From Bordetella parapertussis (lineage in GTDB: Bacteria; Pseudomonadota; Gammaproteobacteria; Burkholderiales; SG8-39): 6,718 nucleotides of DNA. The notes under the pieces are model-generated. The model saw only the letters and a program-made list of their open reading frames with translations, was not told the DNA's origin and did no database searches. Position 1 is the stretch's first letter. Each line of letters starts with the position of its first letter. The stretch spans positions 1 through 6,718 of the forward strand of contig CAMBSA010000102.1 in the NCBI GenBank assembly GCA_945869935.1, given 5' to 3'. Of the stretch, positions 1 to 5,384 are shown piece after piece. Made by a program: the position numbers and the translations under genes.

Positions 1-177
1 TCCTGCTCGGGCGGCATCTCGGCGGAGTTGTTCCAGCGCATCGTCGCTGGAGCGGCGGCGGATGCGGGCGTGTCCGCCACCATCCTGCAACGCTTTGCCG
101 CATCCGAGGACCATCCGGTTCTGCTCGAGTTTCCCGAAGGCGATTACCTCAAGGGTCTGCTGCTCAGGCGGGAGTAG
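1..177 (+). CDS. rlmI: RlmI-type 23S rRNA (cytosine-C5)-methyltransferase, C-terminal fragment
   Basis: This is the 3' end of a gene whose start lies outside the window; 58 sense codons are visible in frame 1, ending in TAG at 175-177. The peptide opens with SCSGG, followed by ELFQRIVAGAAADAG, a DHPVLLEFPEG segment and YLKGLLLRRE. This order matches, from memory, the C-terminus of E. coli RlmI (SCSG, DLFQKIIADAAIDAG, DHPV, YPEGLYLKGF). RlmI-family (COG1092) proteins are cytoplasmic SAM-dependent enzymes that make 5-methylcytosine in 23S rRNA (C1962 in E. coli). The SCS at the very start corresponds to the conserved TCSCS motif of the Rossmann methyltransferase domain. The N-terminal PUA domain and SAM-binding motifs are off the window, so RlmI versus a close paralogue cannot be fully separated. 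The gene converges on the minus-strand operon, with 43 bases between the two stop codons. Confidence 0.82.
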   Translation, partial: SCSGGISAELFQRIVAGAAADAGVSATILQRFAASEDHPVLLEFPEGDYLKGLLLRRE

Positions 178-206
178 ATGCGGCCAGAGTAAATGCCGCG
201 GGAGCA

Positions 207-221
207 ACCCGCCGTGCGGGT
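207..221. terminator. Short perfect hairpin between convergent genes, possible terminator
   Basis: ACCCGC (207-212) and GCGGGT (216-221) form a perfect 6-bp stem around a 3-base loop. It lies between the rlmI stop (177) and the stop codon of the minus-strand binding protein gene (221-223), whose last base it includes. The position suits a bidirectional terminator, but neither strand has a real T-run after the stem, so an intrinsic terminator is only weakly supported. Confidence 0.3.
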
Positions 222-958
222 CAAAGCACAGGTGAAGGCGGCGCCACCGACACGTTCGCGTTGTCGCTTTTCGCAAGTTCGCTCGCGACGAAACCCGAGG
301 CCTTGGCCTTTTCGATGAATTCGCCAAGGCAGCGTCCTGCGGCATCGCGCCCGACCGGCACGCCCGAGGCCTGCAGGATCGCCATGAAGCGGCCCGGCAG
401 CACCCGAGATCCTGGCAGGCTGGCGGCGGTCTCAAGAATCGGCTGCTTCACGCCTGCAAGCACGTCGGCTTTGCCCGTGACGAGCGATTCCACCGAGCCG
501 GTGTATTCCTCGGAGTGCACCAGCGTTGCCTGCTTCAGGTTGCGACGCAGGTACAGGTCGTAGGCACTTTTTGCGGTTGCGGCTACACGGACTCCCGTCT
601 TGTCGACGTCCTCCACCGACTTGATCGGCGAGTCGCCTTTTACCATGTACACGCCCTCGATTTCCACGTAGGGCGCCGTAAAACGGATGTCTGCAGCGCG
701 CAGCGGGTCCACGGCGAGGAACGCGACGTCCCAGGCGCCTGCCTTGACCGCATCGGCCATTTTTCCTGCGCCGTCGTAGGCAATGATCTCGATCGGCAGG
801 CCGACGCTGCAGGCGAACTCGCGCGCGAGCGCGGGCGCAACGCCGCTGAGTTCGCCGGTCTTAGCGTCGCGTTGCACCAGGACCGGATTGCCGTAGTTGA
901 TGCCCACGCGAAGGGTTCCGGTCGGAGCGAGTTCGGCGAGCGTGGCGGGAGAAGTCAT
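221..958 (-). CDS. Family-3 solute-binding-domain protein lacking a signal peptide
   Basis: The 245-aa product looks like a periplasmic type II binding-protein domain (SBP_bac_3) of the kind that serves amino-acid ABC transporters. GTLRVGINYGNP (14-25) is the usual first beta strand and loop, SGVAPALAREFA (38-49) the first helix, and WDVAFLAVDPLRAADIRFTAP (76-96) the conserved stretch ending in the F-T/S-x-PY element. The second lobe runs from about residue 110 to 200 and the chain returns with GVPVGRD. The length is usual for the mature domain. The ATG at 956-958 is chosen because GGAAAG lies 10 bases upstream and residue 2 onward reads directly into the domain. No hydrophobic leader precedes the domain, and the next codons upstream in frame (ESTSI) are not hydrophobic either. 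The gene is last in an apparent operon, 41 bases after the Bug gene. Its ligand is unknown, and a cytoplasmic sensor or enzyme-like role (as in cyclohexadienyl dehydratase relatives) cannot be excluded. Confidence 0.85.
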   Translation of the reverse strand: MTSPATLAELAPTGTLRVGINYGNPVLVQRDAKTGELSGVAPALAREFACSVGLPIEIIAYDGAGKMADAVKAGAWDVAFLAVDPLRAADIRFTAPYVEIEGVYMVKGDSPIKSVEDVDKTGVRVAATAKSAYDLYLRRNLKQATLVHSEEYTGSVESLVTGKADVLAGVKQPILETAASLPGSRVLPGRFMAILQASGVPVGRDAAGRCLGEFIEKAKASGFVASELAKSDNANVSVAPPSPVL

Positions 959-999
959 GATCGATGTGCTTTCCGGTGATGGGATTGTGAGCGGCTGCC

Positions 1000-1971
1000 T
1001 TACTGCCTCGTGATACCGGCGGCGCTGACCAGGCCTGCCCAGACCTTGAGTTCGTCGGCGATGTACTGGCCGAATTCCGCCGGCGTCATCGGCGCGGGTT
1101 CGACGCCAAGCCGCAACGCCCGCTGGCGGATATCGTCCTGGCGAAGGAGCGTGTTGACCTCGGTGTTGAGCCGGGTCACCACGGGCGCCGGCGTGCCTGC
1201 CGGGCCGACGATGCCGAACCAGTTCACCGCGGCCACCTCGGGCATGCCGGCTTCTTTCGTTGTGGGCACGTCGGTGAGCGCGGGCGAACGATTGGGGCCG
1301 GTCTGGGCGAGTGCGCGAAGCCGCGCGGCGTTGGTGTGGAAGCTTGAAATTCCCATGATGCCCATCTCGATCTGGCCCGACACCACCGCGGTCGCGGCAT
1401 CCGACGCACCCTTGTACGGGACGTGCACGATGTCTATCCCTGCCTTGATCCGCAGCATCTCGCCGATCAGGTGCAAGAGGCCGCCGGTGCCGTAGGAGCC
1501 GAAACGGATCTCGCCCGGCTTGACCTTGGCGTAGGCTACGAGGTCCTTCAGCGACTGGACCGGGAGTTTGTCCGTAACCGCGAGCACCATCGGCGAGCGC
1601 GAGGCGAGCGCGATCGGCGTGAAGTCGCGGATAGGGTCGTAGTTGGCGGTGAGTTTGGTGGCGGGCAGCAGCACCAGATCGGTGGGCGAGAACAGCAGCG
1701 TGTAGCCGTCGGCGCGTGCCTTGATCACCGCGTCGAGCGCGATCTGTCCGGCGGCGCCGGTGCGGTTTTCCACGACCACCGTTTGCCCGAGCCGCTGGGT
1801 GAGGCCCTGCGCGAGTACCCGCGCCCAGCCGTCGGCCTGGCCGCCGGCGCTGGTGGAGACCACCAGCCGGACAGGACGCGAGGGGAACTCTTCCTGCGCG
1901 AAAGTGTTGGAGGTGACCGTGGCCAGCCCCAGCGAGGCGGCAAGCGCCGCAAGTGTCTGGATGAATTTCAC
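1000..1971 (-). CDS. Bug/TctC-family tripartite tricarboxylate-type solute receptor
   Basis: This is a 323-aa periplasmic binding protein of the Bug family, the usual length for that family. A typical signal peptide covers residues 1-25 (MKF start, Ala/Leu core, TFA before Q26). The mature protein has SRPVRLVVSTSAGGQADGWAR (31-51), VVVENRTGAAGQIA (66-79), a DGYTLLF strand (88-94), VHVPYKGASDA (182-192), and a C-terminal MTPAEFGQYI region (295-304). These are the standard Bug landmarks: the ligand loop after strand 1, the ENR-G-AAG loop and the PYKG motif. Bug proteins capture small organic acids, amides or aromatic acids for TctAB-type transporters, or act as orphan sensors. No TctA or TctB gene is present here, so the transporter partner is unknown. 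The start codon is GTG (1969-1971), supported by AAGGAG six bases upstream. The gene follows the deacetylase-like gene by 15 bases, which strongly suggests co-transcription. Confidence 0.93.
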   Translation of the reverse strand: MKFIQTLAALAASLGLATVTSNTFAQEEFPSRPVRLVVSTSAGGQADGWARVLAQGLTQRLGQTVVVENRTGAAGQIALDAVIKARADGYTLLFSPTDLVLLPATKLTANYDPIRDFTPIALASRSPMVLAVTDKLPVQSLKDLVAYAKVKPGEIRFGSYGTGGLLHLIGEMLRIKAGIDIVHVPYKGASDAATAVVSGQIEMGIMGISSFHTNAARLRALAQTGPNRSPALTDVPTTKEAGMPEVAAVNWFGIVGPAGTPAPVVTRLNTEVNTLLRQDDIRQRALRLGVEPAPMTPAEFGQYIADELKVWAGLVSAAGITRQ

Positions 1972-1977
1972 GCGAAT

Positions 1978-1983
1978 CTCCTT
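1978..1983 (-). promoter_or_regulatory. Ribosome binding site fixing the GTG start of the Bug gene
   Basis: On the minus strand AAGGAG sits six bases before the GTG at 1969-1971 and inside the 15-base gap after the upstream stop codon (1987-1989). It is a near-ideal Shine-Dalgarno sequence and decides the GTG start, which is also the first residue of a well-formed signal peptide. Confidence 0.7.
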
Positions 1984-1986
1984 CGA

Positions 1987-2856
1987 TCAGCCACGCGCGG
2001 CGTTGCGTGCAGCGTGTTCCATCCCGCCGTAACTGCGGTCTTCGCGCATTCCGTTGTCGACCGCCCACTGCGCGAGTTCAGCATGCCGTACGAACCAGAC
2101 ATCGGGGTGGTCGCGGTAGTAGGCGATCACCTTGTCGAGCATCGCGGCGATCACTGGCCGGCCGCCGGTGTGGCCGTGGAAGGCGAGGCTGATCAGCGAG
2201 CCCGGCTCGTGCCGGTAGAGGTAGTCGAAGGTGCCCTTGTAGGCGTCGAAGAGGTCAAGTGGGTTGCTCTTGAGCACCCGGTTGTCGGAGAAGTCCGAGT
2301 TGGGGATCCCGACGATGTCGCCTTTTCCCGTACGGATGATCCGTGGCAGGTCGGTGTCGTACAGGTCTACATGCCACTTGAAGCCGTGCTCGGCGAGCAG
2401 TTCTGCGGTGTGGGGCGTGTAGCTCACCACCGGGCTTGACCAGCCTTCCGGCCGGGCGCCGGTGACGTTCTCATACAGCGACACGCAGCGCTGGATCACC
2501 GAGCGCTCCTGTTCGGGACTGAGCTGGCTCAGGATCGTGTCCTGGGTGTAGGAGTGCGCGGCGAGCGTGTGGCCGGAGCCGTGGATCGCGCGGACCAGCT
2601 CCGGGTACAGCTCGAACACCCTGCCGCTGGGCGAAAAGGTGGCCGGCACGCCGTGGTGATCGAGGATGCGCATCAGGCGCCAGGCGCCTTCGCGTGCGCC
2701 GTAGCTCGCCCAGGCGATTCGGCTGTGATCCACAGTGCCGGCTTTCAGCGAGGACGTGTTCGGACCGTATTGCGGCGAGGCGCCGTCCGACCAGAGTTCG
2801 ACCATCACGCTGATTGCGATTGCGATCCGTTTGCCCTTGGGCCATCCGGGTTTCAT
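1987..2856 (-). CDS. PuuE-like polysaccharide deacetylase / allantoinase-family protein
   Basis: This 289-aa cytoplasmic protein (no signal peptide) has the NodB-type deacetylase fold in the form found in PuuE, the metal-independent allantoinase, and related amidohydrolases. Visible elements are IAIAISVMVELW (11-22), GAWRLMRILDHHGVPATF (57-74), GHTLAAHSYTQD (95-106), GARPEGWSSP (133-142), DLYDTDLP (164-171) and LAFHGHTGGRP (223-233), the last matching the GRP motif near the C-terminus. Canonical metal-binding residues are incomplete: there is no Asp-Asp after strand 1, and the second His of the HxxxH motif is Gln105 after His101. PuuE proteins lack the same residues, so this is a family trait and not decay. 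The substrate cannot be named; an amide or ureide is likely. The ATG at 2854-2856 has GAGGAG six bases upstream. It is the first gene of the minus-strand operon with the Bug receptor and the family-3 binding protein, suggesting that the operon takes up and hydrolyses one compound. Confidence 0.88.
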   Translation of the reverse strand: MKPGWPKGKRIAIAISVMVELWSDGASPQYGPNTSSLKAGTVDHSRIAWASYGAREGAWRLMRILDHHGVPATFSPSGRVFELYPELVRAIHGSGHTLAAHSYTQDTILSQLSPEQERSVIQRCVSLYENVTGARPEGWSSPVVSYTPHTAELLAEHGFKWHVDLYDTDLPRIIRTGKGDIVGIPNSDFSDNRVLKSNPLDLFDAYKGTFDYLYRHEPGSLISLAFHGHTGGRPVIAAMLDKVIAYYRDHPDVWFVRHAELAQWAVDNGMREDRSYGGMEHAARNAARG

Positions 2857-2984
2857 CGGGTACTCCTCTATTGCCTGTCCGCCGTCGCCTGTTTTTTTAT
2901 CCGTCCCAGTCTGGATGGAAGGCGGGTTCGGGAAGGCGGATTCTACGGCTCCGGGGCGTGACGCGAGCGGCTTTCGGGTCTCGG

Positions 2985-3013
2985 TTGCGCTGATCCGTGG
3001 GTATCAGTACACT
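2985..3013 (+). promoter_or_regulatory. Candidate sigma-70 promoter for the GTPase-dksA operon
   Basis: TTGCGC (2985-2990) and TACACT (3008-3013) match the -35 and -10 consensus at 3 of 6 and 4 of 6 positions, with an ideal 17-base spacer. The spacer contains a partial dyad, TGAT (2991-2994) and ATCA (3003-3006). It lies about 257 bases before the GTPase ATG, which would leave a long leader. The match is weak and could be chance. Confidence 0.22.
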
Positions 3014-3259
3014 CGGCGCCCTTCATGAAGTCCCGGGTGGGCGTCCTGTTAGAGTTCCGCTCCGGGGGCCGTCGCGGGTCGGCGGGCAGGTCGCGCAAGG
3101 CGATCCGGCGCAAAACGGTGTTGGCGATGGTGTGAAGTCGATAGTGTGCGCTTGAGCCCGGCGCGGGCAGTGATACGGAATCGGCGAAATCCGGGGTGGC
3201 CCGGCAGGCTCGCCGGTGCATTGCTTCCTCATAGTGTTCGTGCGCACCAGGATTCAGAC

Positions 3260-3263
3260 GGAG
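3260..3263 (+). promoter_or_regulatory. Ribosome binding site fixing the ATG start of the COG0523 GTPase
   Basis: GGAG lies six bases before the ATG at 3270. It favours that start over the in-frame GTG at 3216, whose 18 extra codons are not part of the family domain. Confidence 0.6.
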
Positions 3264-3269
3264 AAGTTC

Positions 3270-4259
3270 ATGGAACAGGAAAAGATGGTGCCGGTGACGA
3301 TACTCACCGGATTTCTCGGCGCGGGCAAAACCACGCTGCTCAACCGCATCCTCCAGGAGGATCACGGACACCGTATTGCGGTGATAGAGAACGAATTCGG
3401 CGAGGCGGGTGTCGACACGGAGATCCTGGTCAACGACACCGAAGAGCAGATCGTCGAGATGAACAACGGCTGCATCTGCTGCTCGGTGCGCGGTGACCTG
3501 GTGCGCATCCTCGGTGAACTCAAGGAAAAGCGTGACGACGGCCGGCTCAAGTTCGACCGCGTGGTGATCGAGACCACCGGCATGGCCGACCCCGGCCCGG
3601 TGGCGCAGACCTTTTTCCTCGATGAGGGCATCGGCAATTATTACCTGCTCGACAGCATCATTACTGTTGTCGATGCCAAGCACGGGCAGAAGCAACTCGA
3701 TGAATTCCGCGAAGCGCAGGAACAGGTCGGTTTCGCCGACCGGATTCTCCTGTCCAAGTCCGACCTGGTGTCTGACGAGGAACTCGACAAGCTACGCACG
3801 CGCCTGGTGCGCATGAACCCGCGCGCGCCGATGAAAAAGGTGCATTTCGGAAACATGCCGATCGAGGAAGTGTTCGACATCCGCGGCTTCAATCTCAATG
3901 CGGTGCTCCAGATTGACCCGGACTTCCTCGGCGATGCCGAGCACACCCACGACGAGCATGTCCGGTCCTTCGTTTTCCGCTCGAAGAAGGCGTTCGACGG
4001 CACGAAGCTGGAGGAATTCCTCTCCGGCCTCACGCAGGTCTACGGCAACGATATGCTTCGTTACAAAGGTATGCTATATCTCAAGGGCAATCCTCGACGG
4101 GTGGTGTTCCAGGGCGTCCACATGATGATGGGCGGGGACATGGGCAAACCCTGGGGCAAGGATGAGGCGCGCGAAAGCGTCATGGTGTTCATTGGCCGGA
4201 ACCTTCCGGAAGACCTTTTCATCAGAGGGCTTGAGCAATGTCTCGTGGGGCAGAAATGA
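3270..4259 (+). CDS. COG0523/CobW-family G3E GTPase, putative metallochaperone
   Basis: This 329-aa cytoplasmic protein is a G3E P-loop GTPase of the CobW/YjiA/ZNG group, at the usual family length. It has Walker A GFLGAGKTT (14-22), the EN-EFGEAGVD segment (40-49), the signature metal-binding CICC (68-71) inside NNGCICCSVRGDL, the ETTGMADP switch (101-108) and a SKSD guanine-specificity motif (162-165) in place of NKxD. A histidine cluster, HTHDEH (225-230), links the GTPase domain to the CobW C-terminal domain (about 230-325). Family members bind zinc or other divalent metals through CxCC and couple GTP hydrolysis to metal delivery. The client here cannot be assigned. The ATG at 3270 is preferred over an upstream GTG on the basis of its Shine-Dalgarno sequence. 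The stop codon overlaps the ATG of dksA by four bases, and the ZnuD-like receptor gene lies further downstream, supporting a role in metal supply. Confidence 0.92.
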   Translation: MEQEKMVPVTILTGFLGAGKTTLLNRILQEDHGHRIAVIENEFGEAGVDTEILVNDTEEQIVEMNNGCICCSVRGDLVRILGELKEKRDDGRLKFDRVVIETTGMADPGPVAQTFFLDEGIGNYYLLDSIITVVDAKHGQKQLDEFREAQEQVGFADRILLSKSDLVSDEELDKLRTRLVRMNPRAPMKKVHFGNMPIEEVFDIRGFNLNAVLQIDPDFLGDAEHTHDEHVRSFVFRSKKAFDGTKLEEFLSGLTQVYGNDMLRYKGMLYLKGNPRRVVFQGVHMMMGGDMGKPWGKDEARESVMVFIGRNLPEDLFIRGLEQCLVGQK

Positions 4260-4915
4260 AAAAAGCGGCAGCGAAAAAAACGACGCAAAAGCCGGTGAAG
4301 AAGGCAGCGCCGAAACCGGCCGCCAAGTCGGCAGCAAAGCCTGCGGTGAAGCCTGCGGCCAAGTCGGCAGCAAAGCCTGCGGCCAAGTCCGCAGCAAAGC
4401 CTGCGGTGAAGCCTGCGGCCAAGCCCGTCGCGAAGCCGGCGGTGAAATCCGCAGACAAACCCGTGGTGAAGTCGCCGGTCAAGGAAGCGCCGGAAAAATC
4501 GACGGACGGCGGCCTGACCGAAGCGCAACTGCGCAAGGCGCCCGCCCGGGACTACATGAACGCGGACCAGCTCGCGTTCTTCCGCAAGATGCTGCTCGCG
4601 ATGCAGCGCGAGATTCATGAAAAGGCAGACGAGACCTCCGAGCACCTGCGCGAGCACGAGGTCGAGCCCGATCCCACCGACCAGGCGACGATCGAGGAAG
4701 AATACGCGCTCGAACTTCGTGCGCGTGACCGCGAGCGCAAGCTGCTGAAGAAGATCGGCGAGTCGCTGCGCCTGATCGAAGACGGCACCTACGGCTGGTG
4801 CGAGGAGACGGGCGAGTCGATCGGCATTCTGCGCATGCTCGCGCGTCCGACCGCCACGCTGTCGGTGGAAGCGCAGACCCGCCGCGAGCTGAAGCAGAAG
4901 CTCTACGGCGACTGA
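4256..4915 (+). CDS. dksA: DksA-type RNA polymerase-binding transcription factor with a basic N-terminal tail
   Basis: DksA enters the RNA polymerase secondary channel and, with ppGpp, resets rRNA, tRNA and amino-acid promoters. The core (about 86-219) aligns with E. coli DksA: EDY/RDYMN entry (99-102), coiled coil, tip PDPTDQA (138-144) keeping the functional Asp139, Asp142 and Ala144, then EEEYALELRARDRERKLLKKI, and the zinc-finger region. Only one of the four zinc cysteines remains: C182, with T185, S203 and A206 replacing the others. Such single-Cys DksA forms are known in alpha- and betaproteobacteria and in P. aeruginosa DksA2 relatives, and fold without zinc. Residues 1-85 are an Ala/Lys/Pro tail with 14 tetrapeptide repeats, absent from E. 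coli DksA. The ATG at 4256 overlaps the GTPase stop (ATGA) and has GGGG five bases upstream. An in-frame ATG at 4238 (six more residues, with its own GAGGG) is also possible. Confidence 0.92.
   Translation: MKKAAAKKTTQKPVKKAAPKPAAKSAAKPAVKPAAKSAAKPAAKSAAKPAVKPAAKPVAKPAVKSADKPVVKSPVKEAPEKSTDGGLTEAQLRKAPARDYMNADQLAFFRKMLLAMQREIHEKADETSEHLREHEVEPDPTDQATIEEEYALELRARDRERKLLKKIGESLRLIEDGTYGWCEETGESIGILRMLARPTATLSVEAQTRRELKQKLYGD
4316..4483 (+). repeat. In-frame 12-base repeats coding 14 (P/S)xxK tetrapeptides
   Basis: Residues 21-76 of DksA are 14 consecutive tetrapeptides of the form PAAK, SAAK, PAVK, PVAK or SADK, each ending in Lys. At the DNA level a 60-base unit is nearly duplicated: 4321-4363 and 4381-4423 differ at only two positions. 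The period is a multiple of three, so gain or loss of units would change tail length without a frameshift. The tail resembles histone H1-like and AlgP-like C-terminal domains. Confidence 0.85.
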
Positions 4916-4936
4916 AACCGGCGCAATTTTCCCCTC

Positions 4937-5308
4937 ATGATCCGGCACGGCAGGCAGCGGCAGACAGGACGGAGTAATCCGGCCGCCTGGCTGCGCTTTG
5001 CCGCGTTCCGGTTGCTGCTCGCCGCCGGCATCCTGTTTGCCCAGGTCGGGGCACAACTGCACGCGCTGGAGCACATCGACCACGATCTCGCGGTCGCGCA
5101 ACTCGGCAGCAAGAAGGCACCGCCGCTCAAGCACACCGCCGAGCAGTGCTCGCTCTATGCCGCACTCGACAGCGGTATTTCCGGATCCTCCCTCCCGGTG
5201 CTCTGCCTTCCGCAGGGCATCGAAACCGCGGCGGTTACCTCCGCCGGCATCGTTGTATTCACGCTCGTACCGTTCCGGTCGCGAGCGCCCCCCGCAACAC
5301 TTTCCTGA
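4937..5308 (+). CDS. Small His/Cys-containing membrane or exported protein (DUF2946-like)
   Basis: The 123-aa product starts with an Arg-rich segment, followed by a hydrophobic stretch (about 18-40) that may be a signal peptide or anchor ending near AQLHA. Directly after it come spaced histidines and an aspartate pair, H42, H46 and H49 in HALEHIDHD, then H66 and C71 in KHTAEQC, and C90. A second hydrophobic stretch (about 98-112) ends in FRSRAPP, a C-terminus I associate with small DUF2946-type proteins; this assignment is from memory and tentative. The histidine/cysteine pattern suggests metal binding in the periplasm, but no function is established. The ATG at 4937 has no good Shine-Dalgarno sequence, although it lies only 21 bases after the dksA stop, so translation may be coupled to dksA. 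The ZnuD-like receptor gene follows after 76 bases. Confidence 0.7.
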   Translation: MIRHGRQRQTGRSNPAAWLRFAAFRLLLAAGILFAQVGAQLHALEHIDHDLAVAQLGSKKAPPLKHTAEQCSLYAALDSGISGSSLPVLCLPQGIETAAVTSAGIVVFTLVPFRSRAPPATLS

Positions 5309-5327
5309 CGCAACACCCTTTGCACGC

Positions 5328-5353
5328 ATGCGGCTGCCCACGGGGCGCCGCAT
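5328..5353 (+). promoter_or_regulatory. Strong hairpin in the leader of the TonB receptor gene
   Basis: ATGCGGC (5328-5334) plus GCCC (5336-5339) pair with GGGC (5343-5346) plus GCCGCAT (5347-5353), giving an 11-bp GC-rich stem with one bulged T (5335) and a 3-base ACG loop. It begins 19 bases after the small-protein stop codon and ends 18 bases before the AGGAG of the receptor gene. No T-run follows, so it is not a standard intrinsic terminator. It could lower read-through, protect the downstream mRNA end or modulate initiation. Confidence 0.5.
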
Positions 5354-5384
5354 CCGCCTACATGCATTGCCAGGAGAGTCATCC

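Larger units (their letters stand above)
2857..3269. other. 413-base divergent intergenic region
   Basis: This region separates the minus-strand operon from the plus-strand GTPase gene and must carry the promoters for both directions. It contains the ribosome binding site of the deacetylase-like gene (CTCCTC at 2863-2868 as read on the plus strand), a seven-T run at 2892-2898 that stands out against the GC-rich background, and one candidate plus-strand promoter near 2985-3013. Short open frames cross it on both strands but have no start signal or recognisable protein character. I see no tRNA, no clear terminator and no Zur-like or Fur-like palindrome. Confidence 0.6.

Noticed and set aside
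959..2068. In-frame open extension upstream of the family-3 binding-protein gene, giving a 615-codon frame
   Set aside because: It overlaps the well-supported Bug gene in a different frame of the same strand, is rich in Arg/Gly/Pro as expected of a GC-rich shadow frame, and the ATG at 958 has its own Shine-Dalgarno sequence.
1423..2439. Plus-strand open frame (338 codons) opposite the Bug and deacetylase-like genes
   Set aside because: It is antisense to two clear genes and is composed of Gly/Val/Arg/Asp/His repeats typical of a shadow frame, with no start signal.
3023..3247. Minus-strand 74-codon frame within the intergenic region
   Set aside because: Its composition is Pro/Arg/Thr-rich without hydrophobic or domain pattern, and no ribosome binding site supports its start.
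2857..3269. Search for a Zur operator (GTTATA-type palindrome) upstream of the GTPase gene
   Set aside because: I read the region on both strands and found no convincing palindrome; the partial TGAT/ATCA dyad at 2991-3006 does not match the known consensus.
2943..3695. Minus-strand open frame crossing the intergenic region and the start of the GTPase gene
   Set aside because: Most of it is antisense to the conserved GTPase domain, and the intergenic part has no protein-like character.
4321..4423. Repeats considered as a CRISPR array or mobile element
   Set aside because: The repeats lie in frame inside dksA with no distinct spacers, and encode a regular tetrapeptide pattern.
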